Assembly: GCA_013339765.2 (NCBI GenBank)
Contig: CM023448.1
Coordinates: 107,826,172-107,890,171 of the forward strand
DNA from: Haemaphysalis longicornis
Lineage: Eukaryota > Arthropoda > Arachnida > Ixodida > Ixodidae
Length of the DNA stretch: 64,000 nucleotides
Direction: 5' to 3'
In this document: positions 1-11,232 of the stretch, in pieces
Numbering within the stretch: position 1 is the stretch's first letter
How the letters are laid out: the number at the start of each line of letters is the position of its first letter
Made by a program: the position numbers and the translations under genes
The notes under the pieces: model-generated
The model's input: the letters and a program-made list of their open reading frames with translations, nothing else
What the model was told of the DNA's origin: nothing
Databases searched by the model: none

Positions 1-594
1 CGAAAGGGACCGTCCACCGCCAAATTCCAGACCCTCTACTAAGACTGGATGGCGTCAAGAAACGTATAGACGCAGTACCACTTCCATCAAGAATTCGTAC
101 CTTTGTTCTCCACGACCATTGCCATTACTGCCACTAGACACCCCAGAACAGTTTCCCCAAAGGAAAGACGATCTTCTTCGCGCCACACGAGCTCTAATTC
201 CACCGTGTGGAACGGACCTCCCTAGCAGACTCGCTCGCTGGGAGGAGGTCTTGCTGCGAAGACTTCGTGTTGGTGTAGCCCTCTCTCCCGCTGTTACCCG
301 GGAGTGGCCACCACGTTACCATGCCCCGTTCGCACAGAACTGCCCCTTTTGCACGGCTCCTGCCGTAGACGCGGACACTGAACATTTGCTATGGACTTGC
401 CCTTCATTGGAAGCGGCGAGAACAAGACACCTCCGAGGCACAGGCCTCCACCCTGGCAGACCACCTGACCTTCATCGGTGGATTTGGGGACCCCATCATC
501 GGTCCTTTCTTGCGTTTCTTCGCGAAACGGGGGTTAATCTATACCTGTGACGTAGTATTTATGCCAACGGGCATACTATCGCAATAAAAAAAAA
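1..594 (+). pseudogene. LINE ORF2 C-terminal fragment with zinc knuckle and A-rich tail
   Basis: The open stretch at 119-550 encodes the C-terminus of a non-LTR retrotransposon polyprotein. It reads ...RWEEVLLRRLRVGVALSP, followed by CPFC and, 12 residues on, the block DTEHLLWTCP. The C-x2-C-H-C arrangement with HLLW before the last Cys is the zinc knuckle that follows RNase H in I/Jockey-type LINE ORF2 proteins, and in tick LINEs in particular. The frame ends with TGA at 548-550. An AATAAAAAAAA run at 584-594 fits the element's 3' end. Upstream, 60-110 reads as degraded LINE protein in another frame. Endonuclease, RT and RNase H are absent, because the window starts inside the element or because it is 5'-truncated. 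Nonfunctional remnant. Confidence 0.7.
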
Positions 595-1327
595 TTCTGA
601 GTCACCCAGCTTCGCTCGTCATGCGCCTTCAGAGAGTGGAATGTTTCTTTTTTTTTTTTCATGTGCTCGATCAACCTTGCTGGAGATGTTACATTTCTTT
701 TATCAAAACTTTTTCAAGAACAATTGTATGAGAGTGGGCCGCTAATACGGCTCTTTCATTACCCCAAGATCTATTTACTTGCCACCACTTGTTCACAATA
801 AATGAGTTTGCACCTGTGTTCGAAATTCTGTTTAGCCATGCGTCGTGGGCGAAACAGTTTCGCTAGTTGTTCTCCTTGACATCGTGGATAGGGCTAATAA
901 TTTTTTGTTTGGTCCCAAAAATTGTCTCATCCAAAATGAAATCGTGGAGTTTTGACAACACGATCCAAGAAGCAAAATTTTGAAGGGGGTGTGCTTCGTT
1001 TAGCGGTTACTTCGTCTGTTAGTGTGATAGCGTTTCTGTGAAGCAGGAAAAATTTCATAAATGTCTCATAAGCCCGTGAAATAAAAAAGAAATAAGCAAT
1101 GTAATGCAATGAGGGTAAATAAAAAAATTAAATTCAGGCAGCTGGGTACTTACATGCCCCCGTGCAACACAGAAATTGAAAACGCAGTAAAAGATGCCGC
1201 CACGCCTCTTTGGCGCCTTCTGCCCATGCCCAGTTACTTCGGCCCAGTGATAAGCGGATCACACTCCCCCTATTTTCTAAAATTAAGTTCATCTGCTACT
1301 ACCGCTACTTTTACCACCACAACCACT
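595..1327. other. No gene recognised
   Basis: AT-rich sequence with only short, unconvincing open frames on both strands. No splice-site pair, repeat structure or protein motif was recognised. Confidence 0.5.
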
Positions 1328-1366
<39 letters not shown>

Positions 1367-1383
1367 AACAACAACAACAACAA
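1328..1383. repeat. (TAC)13 microsatellite running into (AAC)n
   Basis: Thirteen perfect TAC units at 1328-1366 pass directly into about six AAC units. Some tick LINEs end in a CTA-type tail (see 35338-35403), so this may mark a degraded LINE 3' end, but no LINE protein is visible next to it. Poly-Tyr, poly-Leu and poly-Asn frames here are translation artefacts. Confidence 0.95.
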
Positions 1384-2668
1384 CTACAAACGAGCCCATG
1401 ATTGTCAACACAGGCGGCGAGAGACGGCTTGATGATGATGTCGACGACTCCATTGATACATTCAACAGGGGAATTTACCACGGGTGAAACGTCTACTACT
1501 GTCAGTCTGAAGCTGGCAGATTAAATGTAAAGATGGGTTTGACATTCGTTATCGCATTTTTGTCCCACGTTAAAATATACGCCTCTTTTCAGCTGGAATA
1601 CCTCTAGTTCTGATATTATCTTCGACTCTCGGTGCTTGTCAGCGTGCCGTGCGTTGCAACCACCTTGTGGCACGGGCATCTCGCGTTCTCGTGCTATTGC
1701 GGGGCGAGCCACAATTCCCAAGACCGCCGGAGCTGGCTGTGTAGGCTTAAGTTGAACCTGTGGCCCTTCTCTTCGCGGTCGTTTCCGCATAGACGGCTCT
1801 CCAAGACGACGCGCCCTCGTATCATCTCATTCAGTTCCAGAATCGGGAGTGGTTACCGGCAACGCAAACCTTCAAGGCCCTCCGCCTTGGATACTACAGG
1901 GAGCGGTGAGCGAGAGCCCCAATTCCGCGCTAACCACTGTGCTGCCTGTCGTACGGCGTACACTACTCGGGCTTTCATCGCATAAGTCCTTCATGCGACG
2001 GTCGTGGGCTTTTATTCGTGCTTTTTTTTGTTAGTGTTCATTAAGCGTGCTACAGAAACTGCAGGCGCTACCTATTTTTTATGCTGAAACTTGCAAGCAG
2101 AAGCTTGATCGCACTTTCTGAGTGCTCGGGTGGGGATTTAAGAACCGCTACCTTTCTTCGTTCCTTCACCGCCAACTTTTCGATTTTGTAAGGATTATGA
2201 GGACTAGTTTGCCATCGTTTATTGATTATTACGAATTTGAATTTTATGAAATAAACAAGCTTCAAAGGCCTTCTATTAGTCATTTTATGCGCTCGGTGCC
2301 ACGCACTGATGACCGCCTTTTAATAACTGAGTTTTGTATGAAGCGCCTTGGGCTGTGATGCCGTAGTGTAATACCCCTGCGGTGTGCTTTAGTTGTGAAG
2401 CGTGGTCCTCTCTGTGAAGCGTGGTTCCAGGGCGTCAAACCGCATGTCTTTAATTAGCCTAACTGGTTCAATGTTAGGCTCCCTTCGCAACTACTCCTCT
2501 GGACTGCGTAGGCAGAAAAAACTATAGGCTCCGTGGTTCGTAACTTTGGAAGTTTTACTTCAAAAATAGAACAAAAAAGATAAAATAATGAAATAGAATT
2601 TTCGACAATTTCTACCTCTGGAAGCGCGAAAAAAGTTTGAGTCAGCAGCGTCGTAGAACGCTGGAAGG
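1384..2668. other. No gene recognised
   Basis: Short frames occur on both strands (for example 1632-1985 +), but none has a recognisable domain, and composition changes gradually with no repeat boundary. Nothing supportable. Confidence 0.4.
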
Positions 2669-3103
2669 GTGGAGGTCGGGGGCCACTGCAGTGAGGCCAC
2701 TGCATTTATGACTGCTTCGCACGGGCGTTTCAGCTTCATCGTGGCCCAGGCTGGAAAACCTGCCGAAGCCGATGCGGCCGCTGCTGCTAGTTCGCCGGAC
2801 CTTACAACTGCGTGCAAAGTCAGGGACCCGCACCCACGTTCATCCGAGACGGGAGGAGAGGACAGCTTCCTGACGGCTTCTACCTCCCCGGTACACCCAA
2901 GACGACGTTCGTTTGACGTCTCCAGGGGCCAGCACCCGGTTTTTGGCTACCGTGCAGCAGCCGGTGACGAGGAATCTCCTCGCAGCGCATCGGATGGCGC
3001 CTTGGGTTCCAGTTCACCCACGGCAGCAGTTGTGGCAGAGGCGACATTTGCCTTTCCTGCCCCACCTACCAAGCCTGCTGCCATGCCACACGGGCGGGTA
3101 AGT
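2669..3103 (+). CDS. Possible host exon ending at a GT donor (weak)
   Basis: This frame is open and GC-richer than its surroundings. It encodes a low-complexity Ala/Ser/Pro-rich segment (A-rich run near residue 35, then SSPTAAVVAEATFAFPAPP). It meets a consensus-like donor, GGG|GTAAGT, near 3101, after which composition becomes AT-rich and codes nothing. No polypyrimidine tract and AG acceptor stands out upstream, and no domain was recognised. It could be an exon of an unknown gene or chance open sequence in a GC-rich patch. Confidence 0.2.
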
Positions 3104-3270
3104 CGGCCTGTACCGCGCCTTTTGTCACATTTGAGATTAACCTTTATTTCGTTTTCTTCAAAATACCCACAATGTTGCGCTATCTATGTGTTATTTTTCT
3201 GTTCTCGGGAGGAGTGCACCTGTCATGTATCACGGATGAACCTCAGAGGCACGTCAACATCAAACATGAT

Positions 3271-3378
3271 AAACGTTTGCAGCGCAGAGCAACAAGGATG
3301 AAGAAAGAACGAAACAGGACAACGCTCGTCGTATTACATTCTTCCTTCGTCCTCCTTGTTCTGCGCTGCAACCGTTTG
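3271..3378. repeat. Foldback (imperfect inverted repeat)
   Basis: The left arm starting AAACGTTTGCAGCGCAGAGC at 3271 is matched in reverse complement by the right arm ending TTCTGCGCTGCAACCGTTT near 3378. The arms are about 37 nt around a loop of about 35 nt. The arm sequence (GCGC, then AGGACGAAGGAAGAA-like) resembles the palindrome at the window's right edge, so both probably belong to one dispersed tick foldback family. Confidence 0.75.
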
Positions 3379-4039
3379 AAAAGAAAAAAAAACAACTTTA
3401 TTGTAGCATACGTTAAAGGTATAAAAAATATAAAACAGAGCTAATAGTAGCGGGGAAAAATATAACAAAATCCTCGAATGTACAGTCCGTCCTGATAATA
3501 CCAATGTCCTAGTGCCCTATCGGCATTCGTATACTATATGCCACTGTCTTACCGGAATCTAAGTCTTGCTGCAACGCTACCGGATCGTTGCGGCTGTCGT
3601 TTGGCAGGGTCGCTGGCGGTCGAGCCCGAGGGCATGTGCGTGAGAGGTGGTGGTGGGGCTAGCGGGGCAAAGCCGCTGGTGCTTGGGTGCGCCCGTGAGA
3701 GCTGCTCAAAGGGGCCAGCGGGGCAGGGCCGCCGGTGCCTTGCGAGATTCCCATACCGGGAGTGCCGCCCTTCCAGGTCATCTCAAACACCGACCGCTCT
3801 GTTGTTGTTGTTGTTGTTGTTCCTTCGGGAATCGCGCATACCCAATCAAGGGATTGGGCAAACATGAGAGGTTGCAGAGGAAAAAAAGTTTCTGGCCGAA
3901 TTACGGGGTACTGTTTAAGATAATTTACATAGTTGAAAAGCACTTTGGATTGATCAATTAGGAAAAAGAATAACTGAAAAATTCAAAGCGAGAGTAAATA
4001 ACGGATTTTTTAATGAGAATCGCTTAGTACTTTAGTTAA
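3379..4039. other. No gene; GC-rich patch and short (GTT)n
   Basis: A GC-rich stretch at 3590-3790 and a (GTT)7-like run at 3801-3821 are the only notable features. The overlapping short frames on both strands code nothing recognisable. Confidence 0.5.
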
Positions 4040-4790
4040 GGTTAGGAGGGCAGAGCAAACATCCCGGTGGCCGAACCCCGTTTCAGTAGCCCTGAATTAA
4101 AGAAATACGGGCACTGACATGGCAATCCCAAGGCTGCGCAACAGCATCTCAAGGAGCTCGTACCTGAGTCTAGTAAAACGTCGACAGGATAGTAGGTAAT
4201 GGTCGGCGGATTCATCATTGCAGTAACTACACGGAGGTGTAAGAGCCAGACGAGACCAGTGAAGGTACTTGTTTAGCTGGGGAACTTATGACCTCTATAG
4301 CCGTTATGACCTCTAGGCTGCGCCAAGGGTTCCATTCGGATTTCCAGGAGAACTGAAGGTGGCAAAAATCTCTCACGGACAATAAAACAGATTCCTGCTG
4401 TCTTTGTAGCTTTATGATCCTGCGATACCTAGCACTAGTGATAAAAGTTGTTGGTGGAATGACATCTACGACGGGCCCAGATAGCGCTATTCTTGCTAGG
4501 GTCAGCGGTTTCATTTGAAGAGATCCCCGTTTGTCCAGGCGCCCGAAGAAGGTCGATTTTAATCAGATGAGCTGGAAGGAGCGATTTGAACGTGCGTTGG
4601 AGAGGGGTATATTGAGGGGCAGTAAGAGCTAAGCACAATGAAAGCGAATCCGAAATTATAACTAAGGACACAAGTGAGGCATGAAATTTACGTAGAACCA
4701 AAACAATTACCAAGAATTCAGCGTCCAACCCGCTCCTAGTTTTCCTGCTCCCTTCGCACATTGCTTACTCTGCTTCACTTCTTCGTCATC
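4040..4790 (-). pseudogene. LINE RNase H and zinc-knuckle fragment, frameshifted
   Basis: On the minus strand, 4761-4435 reads SDSLSLCLALTAPQ...LLRAPGQTGISSNETAD, the last third of a LINE-type RNase H domain (compare the family pattern WVPGHxGIxGNExAD). Further 3', near 4235-4165, another frame gives C-x2-C-x4-ESADHYLLSC, the C-terminal zinc knuckle of the same polyprotein. The two are in different frames and separated by stops. RT and endonuclease are missing. An old minus-strand LINE remnant of the I/Jockey type. Confidence 0.7.
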
Positions 4791-5344
4791 TTCATCCAGC
4801 CCTTCAAGCTTCTTTTCATATCGGGGTTCTCTAAGTTTTTGTCAAGTTCTTTTCACTTCCTCCAAAGTCCTGAGAGCATGTTTTTCTTGAAATAAATCAT
4901 TGCCCGACCAGCGGGTGTGGCTTTAGTTACATCGTTAAGTAAAAACACCCAGCTCTTGTCCAAACAGGGAGCAGTGGGGATTGTTCAGCAGTAGCAAAGG
5001 TTATACATCACTGCCGCAGTTCCTGGAATTTCATCATGCAATTCTTTCTGTGCTTTGGCGCCCGTAACTTCAGAAAATGTGGTGCGAAAACAAGGTACAT
5101 TGGAAGGTTCAACAACAAAGCTCATTCTCTTCCTGCCCTCTCGTGTCTGTCTGACTCCTGCCAAAAATTTTCAGAAAGAAGTCGCACATATTCCCATTCC
5201 GTCTATTACCTCCAATGCATGGGCGCCCAGAAGGCCATTTGAGAGGAAGAGTGCCACAGAAACGGCGTTTGCCTCGGTGACGCAAACTGAAGGAGAATCT
5301 CCCTCGATGCAGCGGTCTATTTTTGCCGGGGTGCTCGACCGTTG
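4791..5344. other. No gene recognised upstream of the tandem array
   Basis: No domain is visible. From about 5345 the sequence becomes a diverged copy of the intron part of the 425-bp tandem unit, which places the left edge of the array there. Confidence 0.45.
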
Positions 5345-5469
5345 CTTTTCCCAGTTGAAAATACGCAGGGTGCAGCCTTTCCAGCAGGTTATTCGAAATA
5401 TCAGCATCTCGCAACTGATTATTACAGAAAATAATTTTGCAACACTTACTATTTTCAAGGCCCCCTCTG

Positions 5470-5754
5470 GAGGACCCCGGCAGTGTACCAGGGGAGCCCC
5501 TGCTGGACTCGACCGAGGTGCGGCTGATCTTCGGCCACCTGCCGGCCATTTACGAGGTGCACCGGAGCCTGCAGCAGCAGCTGTAGAGCCTGCTGCACGC
5601 CTGGTCCGAGGAGCACTCGGTGGGCGAGGCCGTGCTTTCACATTGCGAGCCCTTCGCCCGCACCTACCCGCCCTTCGTCAACTCCTTCGAAAGCGCCACG
5701 GACACCATGGCCCAGTGCGACCAGCAGTGGCCCAGGTTCCACGCCTTCCTCAAG
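5470..5754 (+). pseudogene. RhoGEF DH-domain-like exon, copy 1 (one stop)
   Basis: The frame reads VRLIFGHLPAIYEVHRSL ... W(S)EEHSVGEAVLSHCEPF, then YPPFVNSFESA, ending FHAFLK next to the donor GTGCGT at 5755. This is the pattern of the first helices of a Dbl-homology (DH) domain: IFG-x-IxxIYxxH, then W, then G-D/E-x-FL, then Y-x-x-F-V-N-x-F. DH domains catalyse GDP/GTP exchange on Rho GTPases. One in-frame TAG interrupts it after LQQQL (near 5583), which makes it nonfunctional unless read through. The parent gene cannot be named from this exon; FGD-, ARHGEF10- and ARHGEF17-type proteins are all possible. Confidence 0.6.
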
Positions 5755-5894
5755 GTGCGTTCTCCCCAGTGGCATCTTTTCCCTTTTCCCGGCTGAAAAC
5801 GCGCAGCGGTGCAGGCTTTCCAGCAGGTGATTGAAAATGTGAGCATGTCGCAACTGAATATCACAAAATGTAATTCTAGAACGCTTCTTTACTG

Positions 5895-6179
5895 GAGGAC
5901 CCCGGCAGTGTACCGGGGGAGCCCCTGCTGGACTCTACCGATGGGCGGCTGATCTTCGGCCACCTGCCGGCCATCTACGAGGTGCACCGGAGCCTGCAGC
6001 AGCAGCTGTAGGGCCTGCTGCACGCCTGGTCCGAGGAGCACTCGGTGGGCTAGGCCGTGCTTTCACATTGCGAGCCCTTCGCCCGCACCTACCCGCCCTT
6101 CGTCAACTCCTTCGAAAGCGCCACGGACACCATGGCCCAGTGCGACCAGCAGTGGCCCAGGTTCCACGCCTTCCTCAAG
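5895..6179 (+). pseudogene. RhoGEF DH-domain-like exon, copy 2 (two stops)
   Basis: Same block as copy 1, 425 bp downstream. It keeps the LQQQL-TAG stop and adds a second in-frame TAG, where copy 1 has GEAVL and this copy has G-stop-AVL. The GTGCGT donor is kept at 6180. Confidence 0.6.
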
Positions 6180-6319
6180 GTGCGTTCTCCCCAGTGGCAT
6201 CTTTTCCCTTTTCCCGGCTGAAAACGCGCAGCGGTGCAGGCTTTCCAGCAGGTGATTGAAAATGTGAGCATGTCGCAACTGAATATCACAAAATGTAATT
6301 CTAGAACGCTTCTTTACTG

Positions 6320-6604
6320 GAGGACCCCGGCAGTGTACCGGGGGAGCCCCTGCTGGACTCTACCGATGGGCGGCTGATCTTCGGCCACCTGCCGGCCATC
6401 TACGAGGTGCACCGGAGCCTGCAGCAGCAGCTGTAGGGCCTGCTGCACGCCTGGTCCGAGGAGCACTCGGTGGGCTAGGCCGTGCTTTCACATTGCGAGC
6501 CCTTCGCCCGCACCTACCCGCCCTTCGTCAACTCCTTCGAAAGCGCCACGGACACCATGGCCCAGTGCGACCAGCAGTGGCCCAGGTTCCACGCCTTCCT
6601 CAAG
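6320..6604 (+). pseudogene. RhoGEF DH-domain-like exon, copy 3 (two stops)
   Basis: Nearly identical to copy 2, with the same two in-frame stops and the GTGCGT donor at 6605. Sharing both stops shows that the duplication came after the gene segment had died. Confidence 0.6.
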
Positions 6605-6744
6605 GTGCGTTCTCCCCAGTGGCATCTTTTCCCTTTTCCCGGCTGAAAACGTGCAGCGGTGCAGGCTTTCCAGCAGGTGATTGAAAATGTGAGCATGTCG
6701 CAACTGAATATCACAAAATGTAATTCTAGAACGCTTCTTTACTG

Positions 6745-7029
6745 GAGGACCCCGGCAGTGTACCGGGGGAGCCCCTGCTGGACTCTACCGATGGGCGGCT
6801 GATCTTCGGCCACCTGCCGGCCATCTACGAGGTGCACCGGAGCCTGCAGCAGCAGCTGTAGGGCCTGCTGCACGCCTGGTCCAAGGAGCACTCGGTGGGC
6901 TAGGCCGTGCTTTCACATTGCGAGCCCTTCGCCCGCACCTACCCGCCCTTCGTCAACTCCTTCGAAAGCGCCAAGGACACCATGACCCAGTGCGACCAGT
7001 AGCGGCCCAGGTTCCACGCCTTCCTCAAG
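6745..7029 (+). pseudogene. RhoGEF DH-domain-like exon, copy 4 (three stops)
   Basis: Shares the two stops of copies 2 and 3, has a third in-frame TAG (CAG to TAG after QCD), and has GTGAGT as its donor at 7030. The array ends shortly after. Confidence 0.6.
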
Positions 7030-7056
7030 GTGAGTTCTCCCCAGTGGCATCGTTTC

Positions 7057-7965
7057 GCGGCCCCTGCCTATCTGTATCAAATGGTTCGGGTTGTATCCCC
7101 TCTGTCGGTCCTACCCTGTGCCTTTTATATTTACAGTAGACATTTGTCGAAAAAAAAGTCAGCTAGGGCATAGGGCGGAATAATGGCGTGAAGTCAACTG
7201 CCGAAATGTATTGGACACTAAGCAAATGTTACCCTAACTGATAAGAAGTCGGTGGTTTCACAAACGTTTATTTATTTTTCGGATGTTCGTTAGAACGCGC
7301 AGTTTCTCGTTCACACCGGCCCAGTTGCGCCGTAAGGGTATACGTCAAAGCAGGTTCGATTACCGCCCCTCCTAGACGCATTGAGAGCGGCGGGATGCGC
7401 ACCGTTCGCGTGAGAAACGGCGCCAGCAGTCTGTGCAATGCACACCGGACAACACAGCCTCGCATTACCTCATGTGTGGTTATGCCTTGTGCATTTATTG
7501 ATATGTCGAATGTGCAACGTCATACGCAACGTCATACGCAATGTCATACTCAACGTCACACGCAGTCATACGCAGGACGCGTCTGAATCGTTTGCTTAGC
7601 ATTTTATTGGCATAGAAGTGGCTCGGTTTTCCGCCAGGCGTCAGCGGATCTCTTCTAGGTAAGCCATGGCCTCCGCTTATTCCCTGGGAACCACGCGTAT
7701 AAAAAAGATAGCCAAATAAGTACTGGAGCAGTCTTACTGCCTCTGTGCGGGACGTCATATGCGGGATGCCTCTCTCTCTCTCTACTCTTTCTTCTCTCTT
7801 CGTACCGCTCTCTGATCCCAATCGATGCAGGTATAGAGGGCTGCCGGCTGCGAAAGTAACCATAATCCCGGATACCTGAGAGGCCAAACCAGATAGGTTA
7901 AACCAACTTGGCAAGGCTTTTTGGTACACAAACAGCACTCCTCACCAGAACAGGATCTGGCCACC
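7057..7965. other. No gene; 12-bp-type minisatellite at 7507-7575
   Basis: No coding domain was recognised. At 7507-7575 a short array of units close to CAACGTCATACG repeats about five times with variation. A (CT)n run lies at 7771-7795. Confidence 0.55.
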
Positions 7966-7989
7966 CTGGTGTAGTAGTTGGCCGACGCC

Positions 7990-10900
7990 TCCTATGACTT
8001 GTCAATGCAAATTTCGGTTCTCAGTCCCCTGCAGCTGTAGAGCACCCGTCCACGGCGGCGGCCAGGCCAGCGATAGAGGTGCTAAGAATCTCTGGGTCCG
8101 GACAGGCCGCCTTTTAAACTTGACCCCGGCAACGTTCAACGCGCGAACCCTGTCTAGAGTTGAAAGCTTAGCTGTAGTTCTAGAGAAAAGCTCGGACATT
8201 AGGTGGGATATCATAGGGTTAAGCGAGGTTAGAACAGGAGAGAGCTCCATGCAACTGACTAGCGGGCATATTTTGTGCTATGGAGGTCTCCCACAGAAGA
8301 AACAACACGGCGTTGGATTCTTAACTCACAGAGAAATAGCAGGGAACGTGGAAGAATCAAGCTAAACAAGCGGTAAAGGTTAAAGATTGTACGTCCCTAT
8401 GCGCCAACAACTGGCTACGATGATGAAGCCGTGGGCAATTTCTACGAGGACGTGAAATGAGCAATGAAGGGAACAACACAGTTCACTACTGTGATGGGGG
8501 ACTTTGACGCAAAAGTCGGTAAGAAGCAAAAGGGAGAGAGGTCCGTAGGAGACATTGGAATAGACAATGCCAACAGTCGAGGACATACACCGCTGGGGTT
8601 TGCTGAGAGGAATAACCTGCCGTTGATGAACACACTCTTCTACATACGAACGAACAGGAAATTGACATTAATATGTCCCGATGATGCAACAAAATACTAA
8701 ATTGACTTTATTTTAAGTGGAAACCCACGTATTGGGCAGGACGTAGAGGTGCTAATGAAGACTGGGAGCAGCGATAATAGGATGGTTAGATGCAAGGTAG
8801 GGATGAATCTCAAAAGAGAAAGAAGGAAGCTCATGAAAAGTAAGAAACCCAGCATGGAATCACTCAGAGCCAGGACGGAGAAGGTTAAAATAACTCTTCA
8901 AAACAAATTTGCGCTTCTAAACGGGGAGAACAAGTATAGTGTAGACAGTCTACATGACAACCGACGAACGGCAATCACCGAATTAGCAGCAGCTGTTGGG
9001 GCAGCAGCATGTAAGGAACAAAGTGGAAGCGAACTCAAAAAGAAGGAACTAATTACTAAACGTAAGAACAGAAAAGGTAAAGTACGGTAGATCAAATTGA
9101 GTAAGCAGCGCTGTCTAAATTGATTAACAGAAGTAAAAAAATGGCAATCGTGTATATAACATGGCTGGAATCGGGAAACGCTGCAAATGGGAGGAAGCTT
9201 AAAAGCAACTAAGAGGAAGCTGCCATAAGTTAAGACAGAATGTACGTGCTCACATATGGGCAGGGTAGCATCACGTACATGGACAAGATAATAAAGGTTG
9301 CAGAACGATTGTACACCAGACTGTATGCGAGTGACGTTACCCCAGGGGGAAACTTGTAAGTACAAGCTCAACTCGCGATTTCCCCCTGGTGAATAAAAAG
9401 GGAAATAGAAAGTTCTCTCAAGGGCATGGAAAGAGGAAGAGCTACTGGGCACGACGGCATAATCAAGGAGCTTTTGAAGGAGGGCGGAGATATTGTACTG
9501 GAAAAGCTTGCTGCACTATTTCCGCCATGTTTTCAGAAAGTGTTCATAGCCTGGAAAAACGTAAACATTCTTCTGAGTCACAAAAAGGGAGATACCAAGG
9601 ACCTTAAGATTTACAGACCCACAAGCTTACTATCAGTTGTTTACATGCTGTTTACCAAAGTTAACCGCATAGGCAACAGCCTGGATTCACAACAGAGAGC
9701 AGCTGGGTTTAGAAAAGGATACTCAACCATGGATCACTTCCATGTCATTAATCAAGTGATATAAAAATCCGCAGAATACATTAAACCCCTTGTCATGGCA
9801 TTAATAAACTATGAGAAAGCGTTTGACTCAGTACCCACTCCACCCATGCTAAAAGCATTAAAAACCAGGGAATAGAAAAGACCTAGGTACATAAAACTTT
9901 TAGACGACATATATAAAGGATGTACCGGCAGGCTAACACTTCGCAAGAAAAATGAAACATTTCTGATTCGCAAGGGAGTACGACAGGGAGGTACCATCCT
10001 GCCAAACCTATTCACAGCATGTCTGGAAGGGTACGTATTCTGAAAGCTTTACTGGGAAAACACAGGATTAAGGATAAACTGAGAATACTTGAACCATTTG
10101 AGGTTTGCGGACAACACAGTCTTGCTGAATGAGACTGTAGAACACCTTCCAAAAATGCTTCAGGAACTACAATCAGAAAGCATGGTTGTGTGGTTAAAAA
10201 TAAATATGAATAACCCTAAAGTAATGAGGGATAAGTATTGCAAAAGGGCGTTCTTCAGCTTGGAAAATAACACTCCAGAAGAATAAAAGAATATAACTAC
10301 CTCGTGCAGATGGTTAGTGTTGACCCCAACCACGAAAGGAAAATCCGCCGCAGAGTAGGTATGAGTTGGAGGGCATTGGGCAACCACTCCCAAATAATGA
10401 AAAGTAAGCTACCTCTAGCACTTAAAAGAAAAATATACAACCAGTGCAAACTGCCGGTGACGAAATACGGAGCTGAGTCTTGACACCCTATTGAACAACT
10501 AGAAAGCCAACGTAGGTAAGCCTAACAGGTCGTGGAACGAATAATGATAGGAGTAACACTTAGAGACAGGAAACGAGCTGCCTGGATCAGGGAACAAACT
10601 CGAGTAGATGATATCGTAGTGCAAGTAAAGAAAAAGAAATGGACTTGGGCTCAGCCATGTCGTGAGATGAACCGATAACCGGTGGACAATAACATTAACA
10701 TAGTGGATACCACAAGATGGCCTAGGAGCAGGGGAAGGCCATTTTAACCCGATGGAGGGATGAAATAAAGAAATTCGGGGGCAAACCATGGACTCCAGCA
10801 GCGCAGGACAGGAGCGGTTGAAGGTCAGTGGGAGAGGCCTTCGTCCTGCAGTGGACCTGAATAAGCTGTTGATGACGGTGGTTATGATGATGATCATCAC
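7990..10900 (+). pseudogene. Degenerate RTE-type LINE (endonuclease, RT, 3' tail)
   Basis: Pieces of one ORF2 lie in order but in shifting frames. They are an APE-type endonuclease start (8130-8365: ATFNARTL, then DIIGLSEVR), its later motif GDFDAKVG (8464-8700), RT fragments (9426-9764: HKKGDTKDLKIYRPTSL then QQRAAGFRKGYSTMDH; 9790-10020: YEKAFDSV and VRQGGTILPNLFTACLEG), the region of the RT active site (10089-10286: HLRFADNTVLL, with ADN where ADD is expected), and a C-terminal KYGAESW...RDRKRAAWIREQ...WTWA...GRP block typical of RTE/BovB-type proteins (often mislabelled craniofacial development protein 2-like). The end near 10870-10900 is a GATGAT-type tail, as expected for this clade. 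Many stops and frameshifts: dead. Confidence 0.75.
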
Positions 10901-10984
10901 GCTTTATTGTAACGTATCAAGGGCGTGAATATGCGCGAATATGCCCGGGTCGTTAAATGTTACTGCGCCGCGTCCGTTAGCGGC

Positions 10985-11232
10985 ATAATAGAGTCTTAGC
11001 ACTACGTATGCTCCGTGTCTTCCTTGTGTACCGTGCTGACCGGGACCCGACTGGGCACTTGTGTGTTCGTTGCGGTAGGGTGGATTAGTTCCGCGGGCCG
11101 GCCCTCGCCATGCCCGCATATTCATTGCGGTGGGGTGTTTCCTGCTCGCCGTGCCCGCGCACGCAGGCGTAGTCAGATCCCGGTCAACACGGTACAAGCG
11201 GAAAAGACGAGTGCTAAGTCTCTCTAATATTA
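10985..11232. repeat. Palindromic foldback element of about 245 bp
   Basis: The left arm (GTCTTAGCACT...GTACCGTGCTGACCGGGA, 10990-11047) is matched in reverse by the right arm (TCCCGGTCAACACGGTAC...AGTGCTAAGTCTC, 11175-11224). The inner parts also pair loosely. This is the structure of a MITE-like or foldback element with no coding capacity. It sits directly after the RTE tail. Confidence 0.65.

Larger units (their letters stand above)
5345..7056 (+). repeat. 425-bp tandem array containing a RhoGEF-like exon (4 copies)
   Basis: The same marker (CTGGAGGACCCCGG) occurs at 5467, 5892, 6317 and 6742, exactly 425 bp apart each time. Each unit carries an exon-like coding block, a GTGCGT or GTGAGT donor and about 130 bp of intron-like sequence. 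The first unit is preceded by a diverged copy of the intron part; the last is cut off after the donor near 7056. Units 2-4 are nearly identical, while unit 1 differs more, so the array grew by later duplication of a derived unit. Both exon and intron are duplicated, so this is a genomic tandem duplication and not retroposition. Confidence 0.95.

Noticed and set aside
1109..1432. Poly-Tyr/poly-Asn protein
   Set aside because: Translation of a TAC/AAC microsatellite.
5055..5834. 259-codon protein across the first DH unit
   Set aside because: It uses a different frame from the DH-like exon, runs through intron-like sequence and has no domain; a frame shadow.
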